The position numbers were made by a program, and so were the translations under genes. Source: Robiginitomaculum sp. (lineage in GTDB: Bacteria; Pseudomonadota; Alphaproteobacteria; Caulobacterales; Maricaulaceae). Taken from it: 7,401 bases of DNA. The notes under the pieces were generated by a model. That model ran no database searches and had not been told where the DNA came from. It was given only the letters and a program-made list of their open reading frames with translations. The stretch lies in assembly GCA_002733385.1 (NCBI GenBank), contig NVVO01000016.1, forward strand, positions 1,030-8,430, read 5' to 3'. This document shows, in pieces, positions 1-5,280 of the stretch (the stretch's first letter is position 1; every line of letters begins with the position of its first letter).

Positions 1-1
1 C

Positions 2-634
2 GATGAAGTTTGGGATCAAAGATCAACTGGTACGGGCTCAATTACCAATACGACATGGGAACAGTCCCAAGAAATATTTCTAAAGGACACCAACGGCGAG
101 ATTACATCATATCGCCCAAACTCATTTGCCGACATCCTTAGCTTTGCAAAAGATAAAATCTATCTGGAAATAGACTTCAAACCCTCTGTGGATGAGGCTA
201 AAGTTTTAAACACTATTCGAGACGCTGGTATGGCGCATCAGGTTAAATTAATTTCCCATAACACAGAACAAGCTTTGCGTCTGTACAAATTGGCGCCGGA
301 AATGGCACTGTCTGTTGGTATTTCTACCCCCGGCGATATAAAAAAACTGGAAGATCTCGGTATACCCGCCAGCATTATGACTGCCTGGACAGGAGAAAAA
401 TTGATTCCAGAGGATGTCGCCAAAGCCTTACGAGATAAAAAGATTCCGGTTTTAGTAGGCTCTTTCGAACTTGATGATGAACTACAAGCCTCCGGGGACT
501 TCGCCGCTTATACAAATTACGCCATTAACGCCGATATGGTTGTCAGTGACTTTGCCTTAGACGCCCAAGAAATACTAAGAATGAGCGATGAAGATAAATC
601 AAAAATGGATGCCTGTTTAAAAGCGACAAAATAA
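2..634 (+). CDS. Glycerophosphodiester phosphodiesterase family protein, 3' part (5' end outside window)
   Basis: The reading frame is open from base 2 to the TAA at 634 (210 residues visible), and the true start lies upstream. The first visible residues, DEVWDQRSTGTGSI, fit the GDPD signature HDxxLDRTTxGxG; the catalytic His would be the codon just before the window, and the one visible base of that codon (c) is compatible with CAC. A second family landmark, YLEIDFKP (about residues 54-61 of the visible part), corresponds to the metal-binding 'IEiK' strand. Later come SHNTEQALRLYKLAP and a terminal VVSDFALDAQEIL, matching the closing strand of the TIM barrel. The family hydrolyses glycerophosphodiesters to glycerol-3-phosphate and an alcohol. 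Substrate and location cannot be judged without the N terminus, where a signal peptide would lie. The gene converges on coaE. LEIDFK instead of the usual IEIK is a mild variation, so exact activity is uncertain. Confidence 0.8.
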   Translation, partial: DEVWDQRSTGTGSITNTTWEQSQEIFLKDTNGEITSYRPNSFADILSFAKDKIYLEIDFKPSVDEAKVLNTIRDAGMAHQVKLISHNTEQALRLYKLAPEMALSVGISTPGDIKKLEDLGIPASIMTAWTGEKLIPEDVAKALRDKKIPVLVGSFELDDELQASGDFAAYTNYAINADMVVSDFALDAQEILRMSDEDKSKMDACLKATK

Positions 635-642
635 AATACATC

Positions 643-656
643 GTGACAATTGTCAC
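643..656. repeat. Perfect 14-bp palindrome after the GDPD gene
   Basis: The sequence gtgacaattgtcac reads identically on both strands and begins 8 bases after the GDPD stop codon. It could form a 5-bp stem with an AATT loop, followed by only a short T run (tgttt), so it would be a weak terminator at best. An operator-like protein site is equally possible. It lies between two convergent genes, where a bidirectional terminator would be expected. Confidence 0.35.
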
Positions 657-686
657 ACTGTTTAAACCGCTTCATTCTATCGTTTA

Positions 687-853
687 ACTAGGGCCTGTGG
701 ACAATTAACTTAAACAGCAGGATTTGGTCCTTTTTGGCTACAAATCAGACAGTTTCTTTTGAATTGACGAGCCAGTCCTACAAAAAACGGTCAGATTTTC
801 GCTCAAAAATACCTCAAACCTGCCATTCACGCTAATTGTCCACAGGCCCTAGT
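687..853. mobile_element. Small non-autonomous transposable element (MITE-like) with terminal inverted repeats, inserted in the coaE 3' end
   Basis: The ends form a perfect 21-bp inverted repeat (687-707 and 833-853). Its core is GGGCCTGTGGACAATTA (691-707), repeated inverted at 833-849, and weaker symmetry continues inward through a shared GCAGG. Both ends abut CTAG (688-691 and 849-852). The insertion can be read as a TA duplication (body 691-849) or a CTAG duplication (body 692-848); both predict the same empty site, ttaaCTAGtg, and a net gain of 161 bp. No convincing coding frame lies inside. The length, inverted ends and target fit a MITE mobilised by an IS630-type (TA within CTAG) or IS5-type (YTAR target) transposase. 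The parent family is inferred, not recognised. Removing the element restores an in-frame end for coaE, which supports real insertion. Confidence 0.8.
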
Positions 854-1428
854 GTTCGCACGATAGTATTTACTTGGTTACGAGCAAAATCCATACCTTT
901 GTCTGTCTTAACCACATAGTCTGCTTTGGTTCTTTTCTGCGCGTCTGGTAGCTGGCGGGATAATATAAGGGCATATTTTTCTTTCGTCATACCCGGTCGC
1001 GATAAAACCCGCTGGCGCTGTACCGAAGATTTTGCGCTGGCAACAACGATTATATCGAAATACGCTTGGGCTCCGGTTTCAAACAATAGCGGGATATCAG
1101 CAACAAATATCTTTGCTCCACTTGCCTTAGCCAGCTTTATGGCCTCTTCGCGCAGCGATACGACCATTGGATGGATGAAGCTTTCTAGGACTTCAATATT
1201 TAGAGGATCAGATTTCAGATGCGCCAGTAATTTTGTACGGTCCACAGCCCCGTCCACTATAATGTCAGGAAATACCGCCCTCAGCAACGGCACTGCTGCA
1301 CCATTTTTGGCATATAGTTTATGAACGGCCGCGTCGGCACCGAACACATAAGCACCAGCCTCTTTGAACATGGAGGCGGTTGTAGACTTTCCCATACCAA
1401 TTGATCCGGTCAAGCCAATTTTAATCAT
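832..1428 (-). CDS. coaE: Dephospho-CoA kinase
   Basis: 198 residues, the normal size for CoaE, which phosphorylates the ribose 3'-OH of dephospho-CoA in the last step of cytoplasmic CoA synthesis. The P-loop GSIGMGKS is at residues 8-15, followed by the catalytic-region Asp32 in GADAAVHKLY, IHP at 85-87, DIPLLFE at 111-117 and the lid-type stretch QRQRVLSRPGMT at 137-148. The ATG overlaps the aroE stop codon (ATGA), indicating translational coupling. The last five residues, GPVDN, and the TAG stop are encoded by the terminal inverted repeat of the inserted element at 687-853. Without the element, the frame would read ...RTL-VKR-stop, using a TAG at 677-679. The change affects only the extreme C terminus, beyond the catalytic core, so the enzyme is probably active. 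In the related alphaproteobacterial cluster dnaQ usually follows; here it does not. Confidence 0.96.
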   Translation of the reverse strand: MIKIGLTGSIGMGKSTTASMFKEAGAYVFGADAAVHKLYAKNGAAVPLLRAVFPDIIVDGAVDRTKLLAHLKSDPLNIEVLESFIHPMVVSLREEAIKLAKASGAKIFVADIPLLFETGAQAYFDIIVVASAKSSVQRQRVLSRPGMTKEKYALILSRQLPDAQKRTKADYVVKTDKGMDFARNQVNTIVRTLGPVDN

Positions 1429-2294
1429 AGCGGCGCTTCTAAATGTTGGAGAAGTAGAGATTTAACATCACCGTCCTCTGGCGCATCACGTCCGTAAAAC
1501 AACTTAAAGGAAGGCCGTGCTTGTGCAATCAGCATATCAAGCCCGCCAATAGTGTTCAAGCCGCGCATTTGCGCTTTTTTCATCAACGGCGTTATCAGCG
1601 GGGTGTAGACAAGATCATAAACCCAGGCATTGTCCGCCAGGCCATGTAAATCAATATCAAGCGCATCATATCCCGCCATGCCGGCAGAGCTGGCATTGAT
1701 CAACAATCCACACCCGGCAACGGCCTGCTGTCGGTTTTCCCATTCACAGGCATAAAGGCTGGGAATATTAACATTGGCAACCAGTTTTTTTGCCCGCGCG
1801 TCTGTCCGGTTTAACAAGCGTATTTCAGGTGCGCCCAGAGCTAGTAATGAGCCTAACACTGCCCGCGCCGCGCCGCCTGCACCTATGATGGTGACAGCAT
1901 TGTTCAAGATAAATTTATGTCCGATTTGTGCGAGCAGCGGCCCGGCAAACCCTTCCATATCTGTATTATGGCCAATAAGTTTACCGTGCTTTTTATACAA
2001 AACATTACAAACACCAAGCTTACGAGCATCAGAAGAAATTTCGTCCGCCGCTTCGTAAGCCAGTCCTTTTAAGGGGATAGTGACATTAAGCCCTGAAATG
2101 CTTGTGTGTTTTAGACTTTGGAATGCATATTTCGCCTCATCTGGGTGCACCGCAAACATAGTATAAGCACCGTGTATGGATAGTTTTTTCAGCCAATAAT
2201 TATGTAAAACCGGCGAGACAGAATGGTGCACAGGCCAACCCACAACTCCGGCAAGTTTAAGCAATCTTTTGTTTTGGTTTTGCTTCACACTCAT
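1425..2294 (-). CDS. aroE: Shikimate dehydrogenase (NADP-dependent)
   Basis: 289 residues, slightly longer than the typical 270-280 because of a short basic N-terminal extension (MSVKQNQNKRLLK). AroE reduces 3-dehydroshikimate to shikimate in the aromatic amino-acid pathway. The substrate-binding domain shows GWPVHHSVSP (19-28, with Ser25 and Ser27), the catalytic Lys76 in NVTIPLK, and Asp112 in NTDMEGF. The NADP domain has the glycine-rich GAGGAARA (138-145) and NRT (162-164). The C-terminal part carries VYDLVYTPLITPL (225-237) and GGLDMLIAQA (250-259), the latter including the substrate-contacting Gln258. The start at 2294 is the first ATG of the frame. The preceding maf gene ends 39 bases upstream and coaE overlaps the stop, so it is the third gene of the operon. 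Confidence 0.96.
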   Translation of the reverse strand: MSVKQNQNKRLLKLAGVVGWPVHHSVSPVLHNYWLKKLSIHGAYTMFAVHPDEAKYAFQSLKHTSISGLNVTIPLKGLAYEAADEISSDARKLGVCNVLYKKHGKLIGHNTDMEGFAGPLLAQIGHKFILNNAVTIIGAGGAARAVLGSLLALGAPEIRLLNRTDARAKKLVANVNIPSLYACEWENRQQAVAGCGLLINASSAGMAGYDALDIDLHGLADNAWVYDLVYTPLITPLMKKAQMRGLNTIGGLDMLIAQARPSFKLFYGRDAPEDGDVKSLLLQHLEAPL

Positions 2295-2333
2295 GTTGAA
2301 TTCTTATCTGGTATCCATATATAGAAAAGGCTT

Positions 2334-2939
2334 CTAGCTTAAAATAGCGCCGCGTAAACGTAATTGTTTCAGTAATGGTAAAAGCGACAAGCCTAGTACG
2401 GAGGTATAATCTCCTTCGCACTTTTCAAATAATTGCGCCCCATATGCTTCAAACTTATAGCCGCCAACACATGACAACACGCTCTTACCTTGTTGTTTTA
2501 AATAGTTTTGCAAAAACCGGTCGCTAAAATTGCGCATGGTAAGCTTGCATATGCTGGCATAATGCCAAAGCACAACACCGTTTTGCACTAAACATACCGC
2601 CCCGACAAGCCGGTGTTCTTGTCCACGTAACAGCAATAAGCGGGTTTTTAACTCCGTCATGGTTCTTGGTTTATCAAATATTTCATCTTTAAGTTCAAGC
2701 ACTTGGTCAGCGCCAATGATAAGATCATCAAGGTCCGCCCCTATAGCCAACGCTTTGTCACTTGCAAGTTTAAGCACAATATCCGATGCCCCGCGCCCTA
2801 AGCTTATATATTCCCTTTTTACTTTATCCTCGTCAATATTGCTGGGCGATACTGTAAAATCAATGCCGGCACCCTTTAGGATTTGACGCCGAATACAGCT
2901 GGCAGATGCCAAAATTATTTTGGTGTTAGTTGTGGTCAT
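2334..2939 (-). CDS. maf: Maf family nucleoside triphosphate pyrophosphatase (YceF-like)
   Basis: 201 residues, full length. Maf proteins hydrolyse non-canonical or modified nucleoside triphosphates to the monophosphate and pyrophosphate, keeping them out of nucleic acids. The N-terminal ILASASCIRRQIL (9-21) is the nucleotide-binding signature, with Cys in place of the usual Pro. The catalytic Asp78 lies in IIGADQV (75-80 region). FDKPRT (88-93), HRLVGAV (109-115) and GGYKFEAYGAQLFEK with GDYTSVLGL (159-184) follow in family order. GADQV, rather than GADTVV, resembles the E. coli YceF branch (7-methyl-GTP pyrophosphatase) more than the YhdE dTTP/UTP branch; this subgroup assignment is inferred from that motif. 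The ATG overlaps the stop of ppsR by four bases (ATGA). A 39-base gap separates its stop from aroE. Confidence 0.93.
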   Translation of the reverse strand: MTTTNTKIILASASCIRRQILKGAGIDFTVSPSNIDEDKVKREYISLGRGASDIVLKLASDKALAIGADLDDLIIGADQVLELKDEIFDKPRTMTELKTRLLLLRGQEHRLVGAVCLVQNGVVLWHYASICKLTMRNFSDRFLQNYLKQQGKSVLSCVGGYKFEAYGAQLFEKCEGDYTSVLGLSLLPLLKQLRLRGAILS

Positions 2940-3787
2940 TGTGATGATCTGTCTTGGAATAGGTTGATAATTCGAGCAGATGTTTCCTCAATAGAGCGGC
3001 GGGTCACATCGACTATGGGCCATTTGTGTTTTGCAAATAAACGTTTGGCCTGCATCATTTCCGAGCGAACTTTTTGTTTGTCCACATAATCAGTATCAGG
3101 TTTATCTCCCAATGAAGTCAGGCGGTTGCGACGGATTTGCACAATCCTGTCCGGGCTCGACACCAGGCCCACAATCAGAGGCTTGCTTAAGCACATGATA
3201 TGGTCCGGTAAATTAGTTCCAGGTACGAGCGGAATATTGCCGGTTTTAAAGCCCCGATTGGCCAAATAAATACAGGTGGGGGTTTTTGATGTACGGCTCA
3301 CACCCAATAAAATAATATCTGCCTCTACCAAGCCGTCAATATTTTGGCCGTCGTCATGGGTCATGGCAAAGTCCAAAGCGCCCATACGCGAGAAGTATTC
3401 GGCATCCATTGTCCTTTGTGCACCAACTTCGGAACTCATTGGCGCTCCCAAATACCGGCCAAGAGTGGCCAATGAAGGGTCTAAAACTGATACGGCTGGA
3501 ATATTTAATTCAGCACATTTTTGCTCCAAACGTCGCCGGCGTTTCTGGTTGACCAATGTATAAAACACCACACCTGGAAAGCCTCGTATGGAAATAAGAG
3601 CTTTTTCCAATTGCTGCTCTGAACGCACCAATGCATGTAAATGCTCAACCGCCAAACCATGTTGATATTGGGCACAGCTGGCCCGGGATATACCCACCAG
3701 TGTCTCGCCAGTAGAATCAGACACTAGGTGAATATGAAAATATATGGACCGGATGCGGTGCCCGCCAGCATTGGTTGTTATGGTCAT
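2936..3787 (-). CDS. ppsR: Pyruvate phosphate dikinase / PEP synthase regulatory protein (bifunctional kinase and phosphorylase)
   Basis: 283 residues, usual family length (DUF299/PSRP). The family inactivates PPDK or PEP synthase by ADP-dependent threonine phosphorylation and reactivates it by Pi-dependent phosphorolysis, controlling pyruvate-PEP interconversion. HLVSDSTGETL (20-30) is the conserved N-terminal signature, HDDG is at 144-147, and the P-loop GVSRTSKT spans 162-169, followed by the highly conserved PTCIYLANRGFKTGNIPLVP. Whether the partner here is PPDK or PEP synthase cannot be told. It is the first gene of the ppsR-maf-aroE-coaE unit and its leader is the putative origin region. 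A weak GGGAT lies about 9 bases before the ATG. From memory, this is the RP001-type gene that marks one side of alphaproteobacterial origins. Confidence 0.93.
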   Translation of the reverse strand: MTITTNAGGHRIRSIYFHIHLVSDSTGETLVGISRASCAQYQHGLAVEHLHALVRSEQQLEKALISIRGFPGVVFYTLVNQKRRRRLEQKCAELNIPAVSVLDPSLATLGRYLGAPMSSEVGAQRTMDAEYFSRMGALDFAMTHDDGQNIDGLVEADIILLGVSRTSKTPTCIYLANRGFKTGNIPLVPGTNLPDHIMCLSKPLIVGLVSSPDRIVQIRRNRLTSLGDKPDTDYVDKQKVRSEMMQAKRLFAKHKWPIVDVTRRSIEETSARIINLFQDRSSQ

Positions 3788-3796
3788 AATATCAAA

Positions 3797-3840
3797 TCCC
3801 GTTCATGTCCAGATCAACTCCCGACCATCTCCCGTTCATG
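3797..3840. repeat. Phased TCCCG repeats in the ppsR leader / origin edge
   Basis: An 11-base direct repeat, TCCCGTTCATG, occurs at 3797-3807 and 3830-3840, and a third TCCCG core is at 3819-3823. Core starts are 22 and 11 bases apart, about two turns and one turn of B-DNA, so all three would face the same side of the helix. The second copy also has local dyad symmetry (TCCC...GGGA, 3830-3843). This looks like a protein-binding array for a ppsR regulator or an origin-binding factor. The binding protein is unknown. Confidence 0.5.
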
Positions 3841-3845
3841 GGAAC

Positions 3846-3858
3846 AATCAATGCTTTA
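3846..3858 (+). promoter_or_regulatory. IHF-consensus site
   Basis: AATCAATGCTTTA matches the IHF consensus WATCAANNNNTTR at every defined position. It overlaps the leftmost DnaA-like box (TTATACACA, 3856-3864), an arrangement compatible with origin bending by IHF as known in Caulobacter. Consensus matches arise by chance in A+T-rich DNA, so support comes mainly from context. Confidence 0.45.
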
Positions 3859-3936
3859 TACACAAGGCTCAAGCAGTTTTTCCAACATTTTATCACTGCG
3901 GGTATAAACTCCTAATTTACACACATAATATCCCCA

Positions 3937-4003
3937 TATGGATAACTTACTTATCTTTAGTGGTTATAATGTGGATAAATTTTTATCCAAAAAAGTATCC
4001 ACA
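3937..4003. promoter_or_regulatory. DnaA-box cluster (core of the putative origin)
   Basis: Four boxes lie within 67 bases: TATGGATAA (3937-3945, reverse, 8/9), TGTGGATAA (3970-3978, reverse, 9/9), TTATCCAAA (3983-3991, forward, 8/9) and GTATCCACA (3995-4003, forward, 8/9). The perfect reverse box and the next forward box face each other across a 4-base gap. Outlying matches are TTATACACA (3856-3864) and TTACCCACA (4057-4065). Confidence 0.75.
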
Positions 4004-4115
4004 GTTTAGTCCGCTTTAAATATTGAATAATAAAGAAAATTTACAAACCAAACAAATTACCCACATTCATAAACCTTCTTATAATGTGTGCATATTTACT
4101 AAATATTAGGATATC

Positions 4116-4130
4116 TTACCAAATCCTTAA
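4116..4130. promoter_or_regulatory. Imperfect CtrA-box in the putative origin
   Basis: TTAC-N7-TTAA matches the CtrA consensus TTAA-N7-TTAA at 7 of 8 positions. It is the best candidate I found inside the putative origin. A weaker one, TTAA-N7-ATAA, starts at 4016. A+T richness makes chance matches likely. Confidence 0.3.
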
Positions 4131-4245
4131 TACCAACCACAGATTCACAAGCTCAACTACAATCACTATTTATATACCTAGATAAGAAAGGGAAAAAACC
4201 TGTGTAAAAAATGTTTTTTGTTTTCCATTTTACTCCAAAAACCAA

Positions 4246-4272
4246 AAAACCCCGACTTGTGATCGGGGTTTT
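4246..4272 (-). terminator. Intrinsic terminator of ctrA
   Basis: A 10-bp stem (4246-4255 paired with 4263-4272, core CCCCGA/TCGGGG) with a 7-base loop is followed on the minus strand by a T run (4244-4249 region). It lies about 30 bases after the ctrA stop. The flanking T's on the plus strand are shorter, so it may work weakly in both directions. It would keep ctrA transcription out of the putative origin. Confidence 0.88.
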
Positions 4273-4303
4273 ATTCAGTCGTGGGAGTGACTTCAAATAT
4301 ATA

Positions 4304-4999
4304 TTAGGCGCTGATACGTTCCTTGTTAGGTTCACGCAGAACATAACCTCTACCCCAAACGGTTTCGATATAATGTTCGCCTTGTGATGCAGCAGCTAGT
4401 TTTTTGCGTAATTTACAGATAAACACATCGATGATTTTCAACTCTGGTTCGTCCATGCCGCCGTAAAGATGATTTAAGAACATTTCCTTTGTCAAGGTGG
4501 TTCCCTTGCGCAAAGACAAAAGCTCCAGCATCTGGTATTCCTTGCCTGTCAAATGTACGCGGTGATCTCCGACCTCGACCGTCTTGGCGTCGAGATTAAC
4601 GGCAATTTCTCCGGTGCGGATAATAGATTGGGCATGGCCTTTAGAACGGCGCACAACTGCATGAATGCGGGCAACCAATTCGTCCTTATGAAACGGCTTG
4701 GTCATATAATCGTCTGCACCAGTTCCCAGACCGCGTACCTTGGTGTCCACATCAGATGTGCCAGACAGAATAAAGATCGGCGTATTAACCTTTGCAAGAC
4801 GCAGTGTTTTCAAAACATCAAAGCCCGGCATGTCAGGTAGATTTAGATCCAGCAAGATGATGTCATAATCATAAAGCTTGCCCAGATCGACCCCTTCTTC
4901 ACCCAATTCGGTTGTGTAGATATTAAAGCCCTCTGATTTGAGCAATAGTTCGATACCTTGTGCCGTAGCTGTATCATCTTCGATAAGAAGAACGCGCAT
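4304..4999 (-). CDS. ctrA: Cell-cycle response regulator CtrA
   Basis: 231 residues, the same length as Caulobacter CtrA, and strongly similar throughout as I recall that sequence. The receiver domain has the acidic pocket EDD (7-9), phospho-acceptor Asp51 in LLDLNLPDMPG, Ser79 and Lys101 in MTKPFHKDE. The OmpR-type winged helix shows HLTGKEYQMLELLSLRKGTT, LYGGMDEPELKIIDVFICKL and ETVWGRGYVL. CtrA controls cell-cycle, flagellar and division genes and can repress the origin. I place the start at the ATG 4999: it has a strong GGAGGG Shine-Dalgarno 6-7 bases upstream and gives the family N terminus MRVLLIEDD. A longer frame to 5050 has no such support. The C terminus is RISA, not the Ala-Ala recognised by ClpXP in Caulobacter. 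The gene is divergent from a fliJ-like gene and ends at a strong terminator. Confidence 0.98.
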   Translation of the reverse strand: MRVLLIEDDTATAQGIELLLKSEGFNIYTTELGEEGVDLGKLYDYDIILLDLNLPDMPGFDVLKTLRLAKVNTPIFILSGTSDVDTKVRGLGTGADDYMTKPFHKDELVARIHAVVRRSKGHAQSIIRTGEIAVNLDAKTVEVGDHRVHLTGKEYQMLELLSLRKGTTLTKEMFLNHLYGGMDEPELKIIDVFICKLRKKLAAASQGEHYIETVWGRGYVLREPNKERISA

Positions 5000-5043
5000 A
5001 ATTTCCCTCCGCAAACATGCCCACCAAACAAATTCAAATGGGC

Positions 5044-5099
5044 GAATCACTTTGTTTATCGTTAATATTAGTTAACGTATAGTTAGTCTTACGTGAATC
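5044..5099. promoter_or_regulatory. ctrA control region: GANTC sites and CtrA-box-like motifs
   Basis: Two GAATC sites (5044-5048 and 5095-5099) match the CcrM methylation target GANTC. Between them lie TTAA-N6-TTAA (5062-5075) and TTAA-N7-TTAG (5072-5086), the latter one base from the CtrA consensus TTAA-N7-TTAA. A further TAAA-N7-TTAA is at 5103-5117. In Caulobacter the ctrA P1 promoter combines a GANTC site with CtrA autoregulation; this region has the same ingredients. I could not place a convincing -35/-10 pair. Confidence 0.6.
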
Positions 5100-5124
5100 C
5101 CGTAAACCAAAAGTTAACGATAAA
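5055..5124. repeat. 11-bp inverted repeat in the ctrA/fliJ-like intergenic region
   Basis: TTTATCGTTAA (5055-5065) is repeated inverted as TTAACGATAAA (5114-5124), with 48 bases between the arms. Each arm contains a GTTAA half-site resembling a CtrA half-box. The arms flank the centre of the divergent control region, which suggests paired binding sites for one regulator. Confidence 0.5.
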
Positions 5125-5280
5125 TATCATTTTTCAGGTTAATTTAGGGATTATTGCGCCAAACTGTTACAAACGTACCAAAAACCCGGATTTATTTTCA
5201 TTTGTTTACCAGATTGTAAGCCTGATTTCGTACAACCCCAATCAAAGGCGAAAACGCCATAAATTAGGGTTAGGTGAAAC

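Larger units (their letters stand above)
3788..4245. other. Probable chromosomal replication origin (oriC), gene-free A+T-rich region
   Basis: This 458-base stretch between the ppsR start and the ctrA terminator has no credible gene. It contains one perfect DnaA box (TGTGGATAA, 3970-3978) and at least five 8-of-9 matches: 3856-3864, 3937-3945, 3983-3991, 3995-4003 and 4057-4065. It also has an IHF-consensus match and an adjacent very A+T-rich segment (six G/C among 4015-4059) suitable as an unwinding element. A GANTC site lies at 4142-4146. The ppsR-maf-aroE-coaE block next to it is, from established comparative work, the gene order flanking the Caulobacter and Rickettsia origins. hemE, the usual other neighbour, is absent and ctrA takes its place. 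The right boundary is uncertain; 4140-4245 shows no boxes. This region also holds the ppsR promoter, which I could not place. Confidence 0.72.

Noticed and set aside
687..853. The inverted repeats as a giant transcription terminator hairpin for coaE or the GDPD gene.
   Set aside because: The arms are 125 bases apart with no T run after either arm; CTAG flanks and a clean empty site fit transposition better. A secondary termination role is not excluded.
926..1324. A 132-codon plus-strand frame opposite coaE.
   Set aside because: Antisense shadow of a well-conserved gene; no independent protein family features.
3744..4019. A 91-codon plus-strand open frame crossing the ppsR start and the putative origin.
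   Set aside because: Low-complexity translation of A+T-rich intergenic DNA, no family likeness, and it overlaps the DnaA-box cluster.
4153..4344. A 63-codon minus-strand open frame across the ctrA terminator.
   Set aside because: It spans the terminator hairpin and the ctrA 3' end; its translation shows no recognisable domain.
5000..5050. An N-terminal extension of CtrA by 17 residues, starting at 5050.
   Set aside because: The ATG at 4999 has a strong GGAGGG Shine-Dalgarno and gives the exact family N terminus and length (231 residues).
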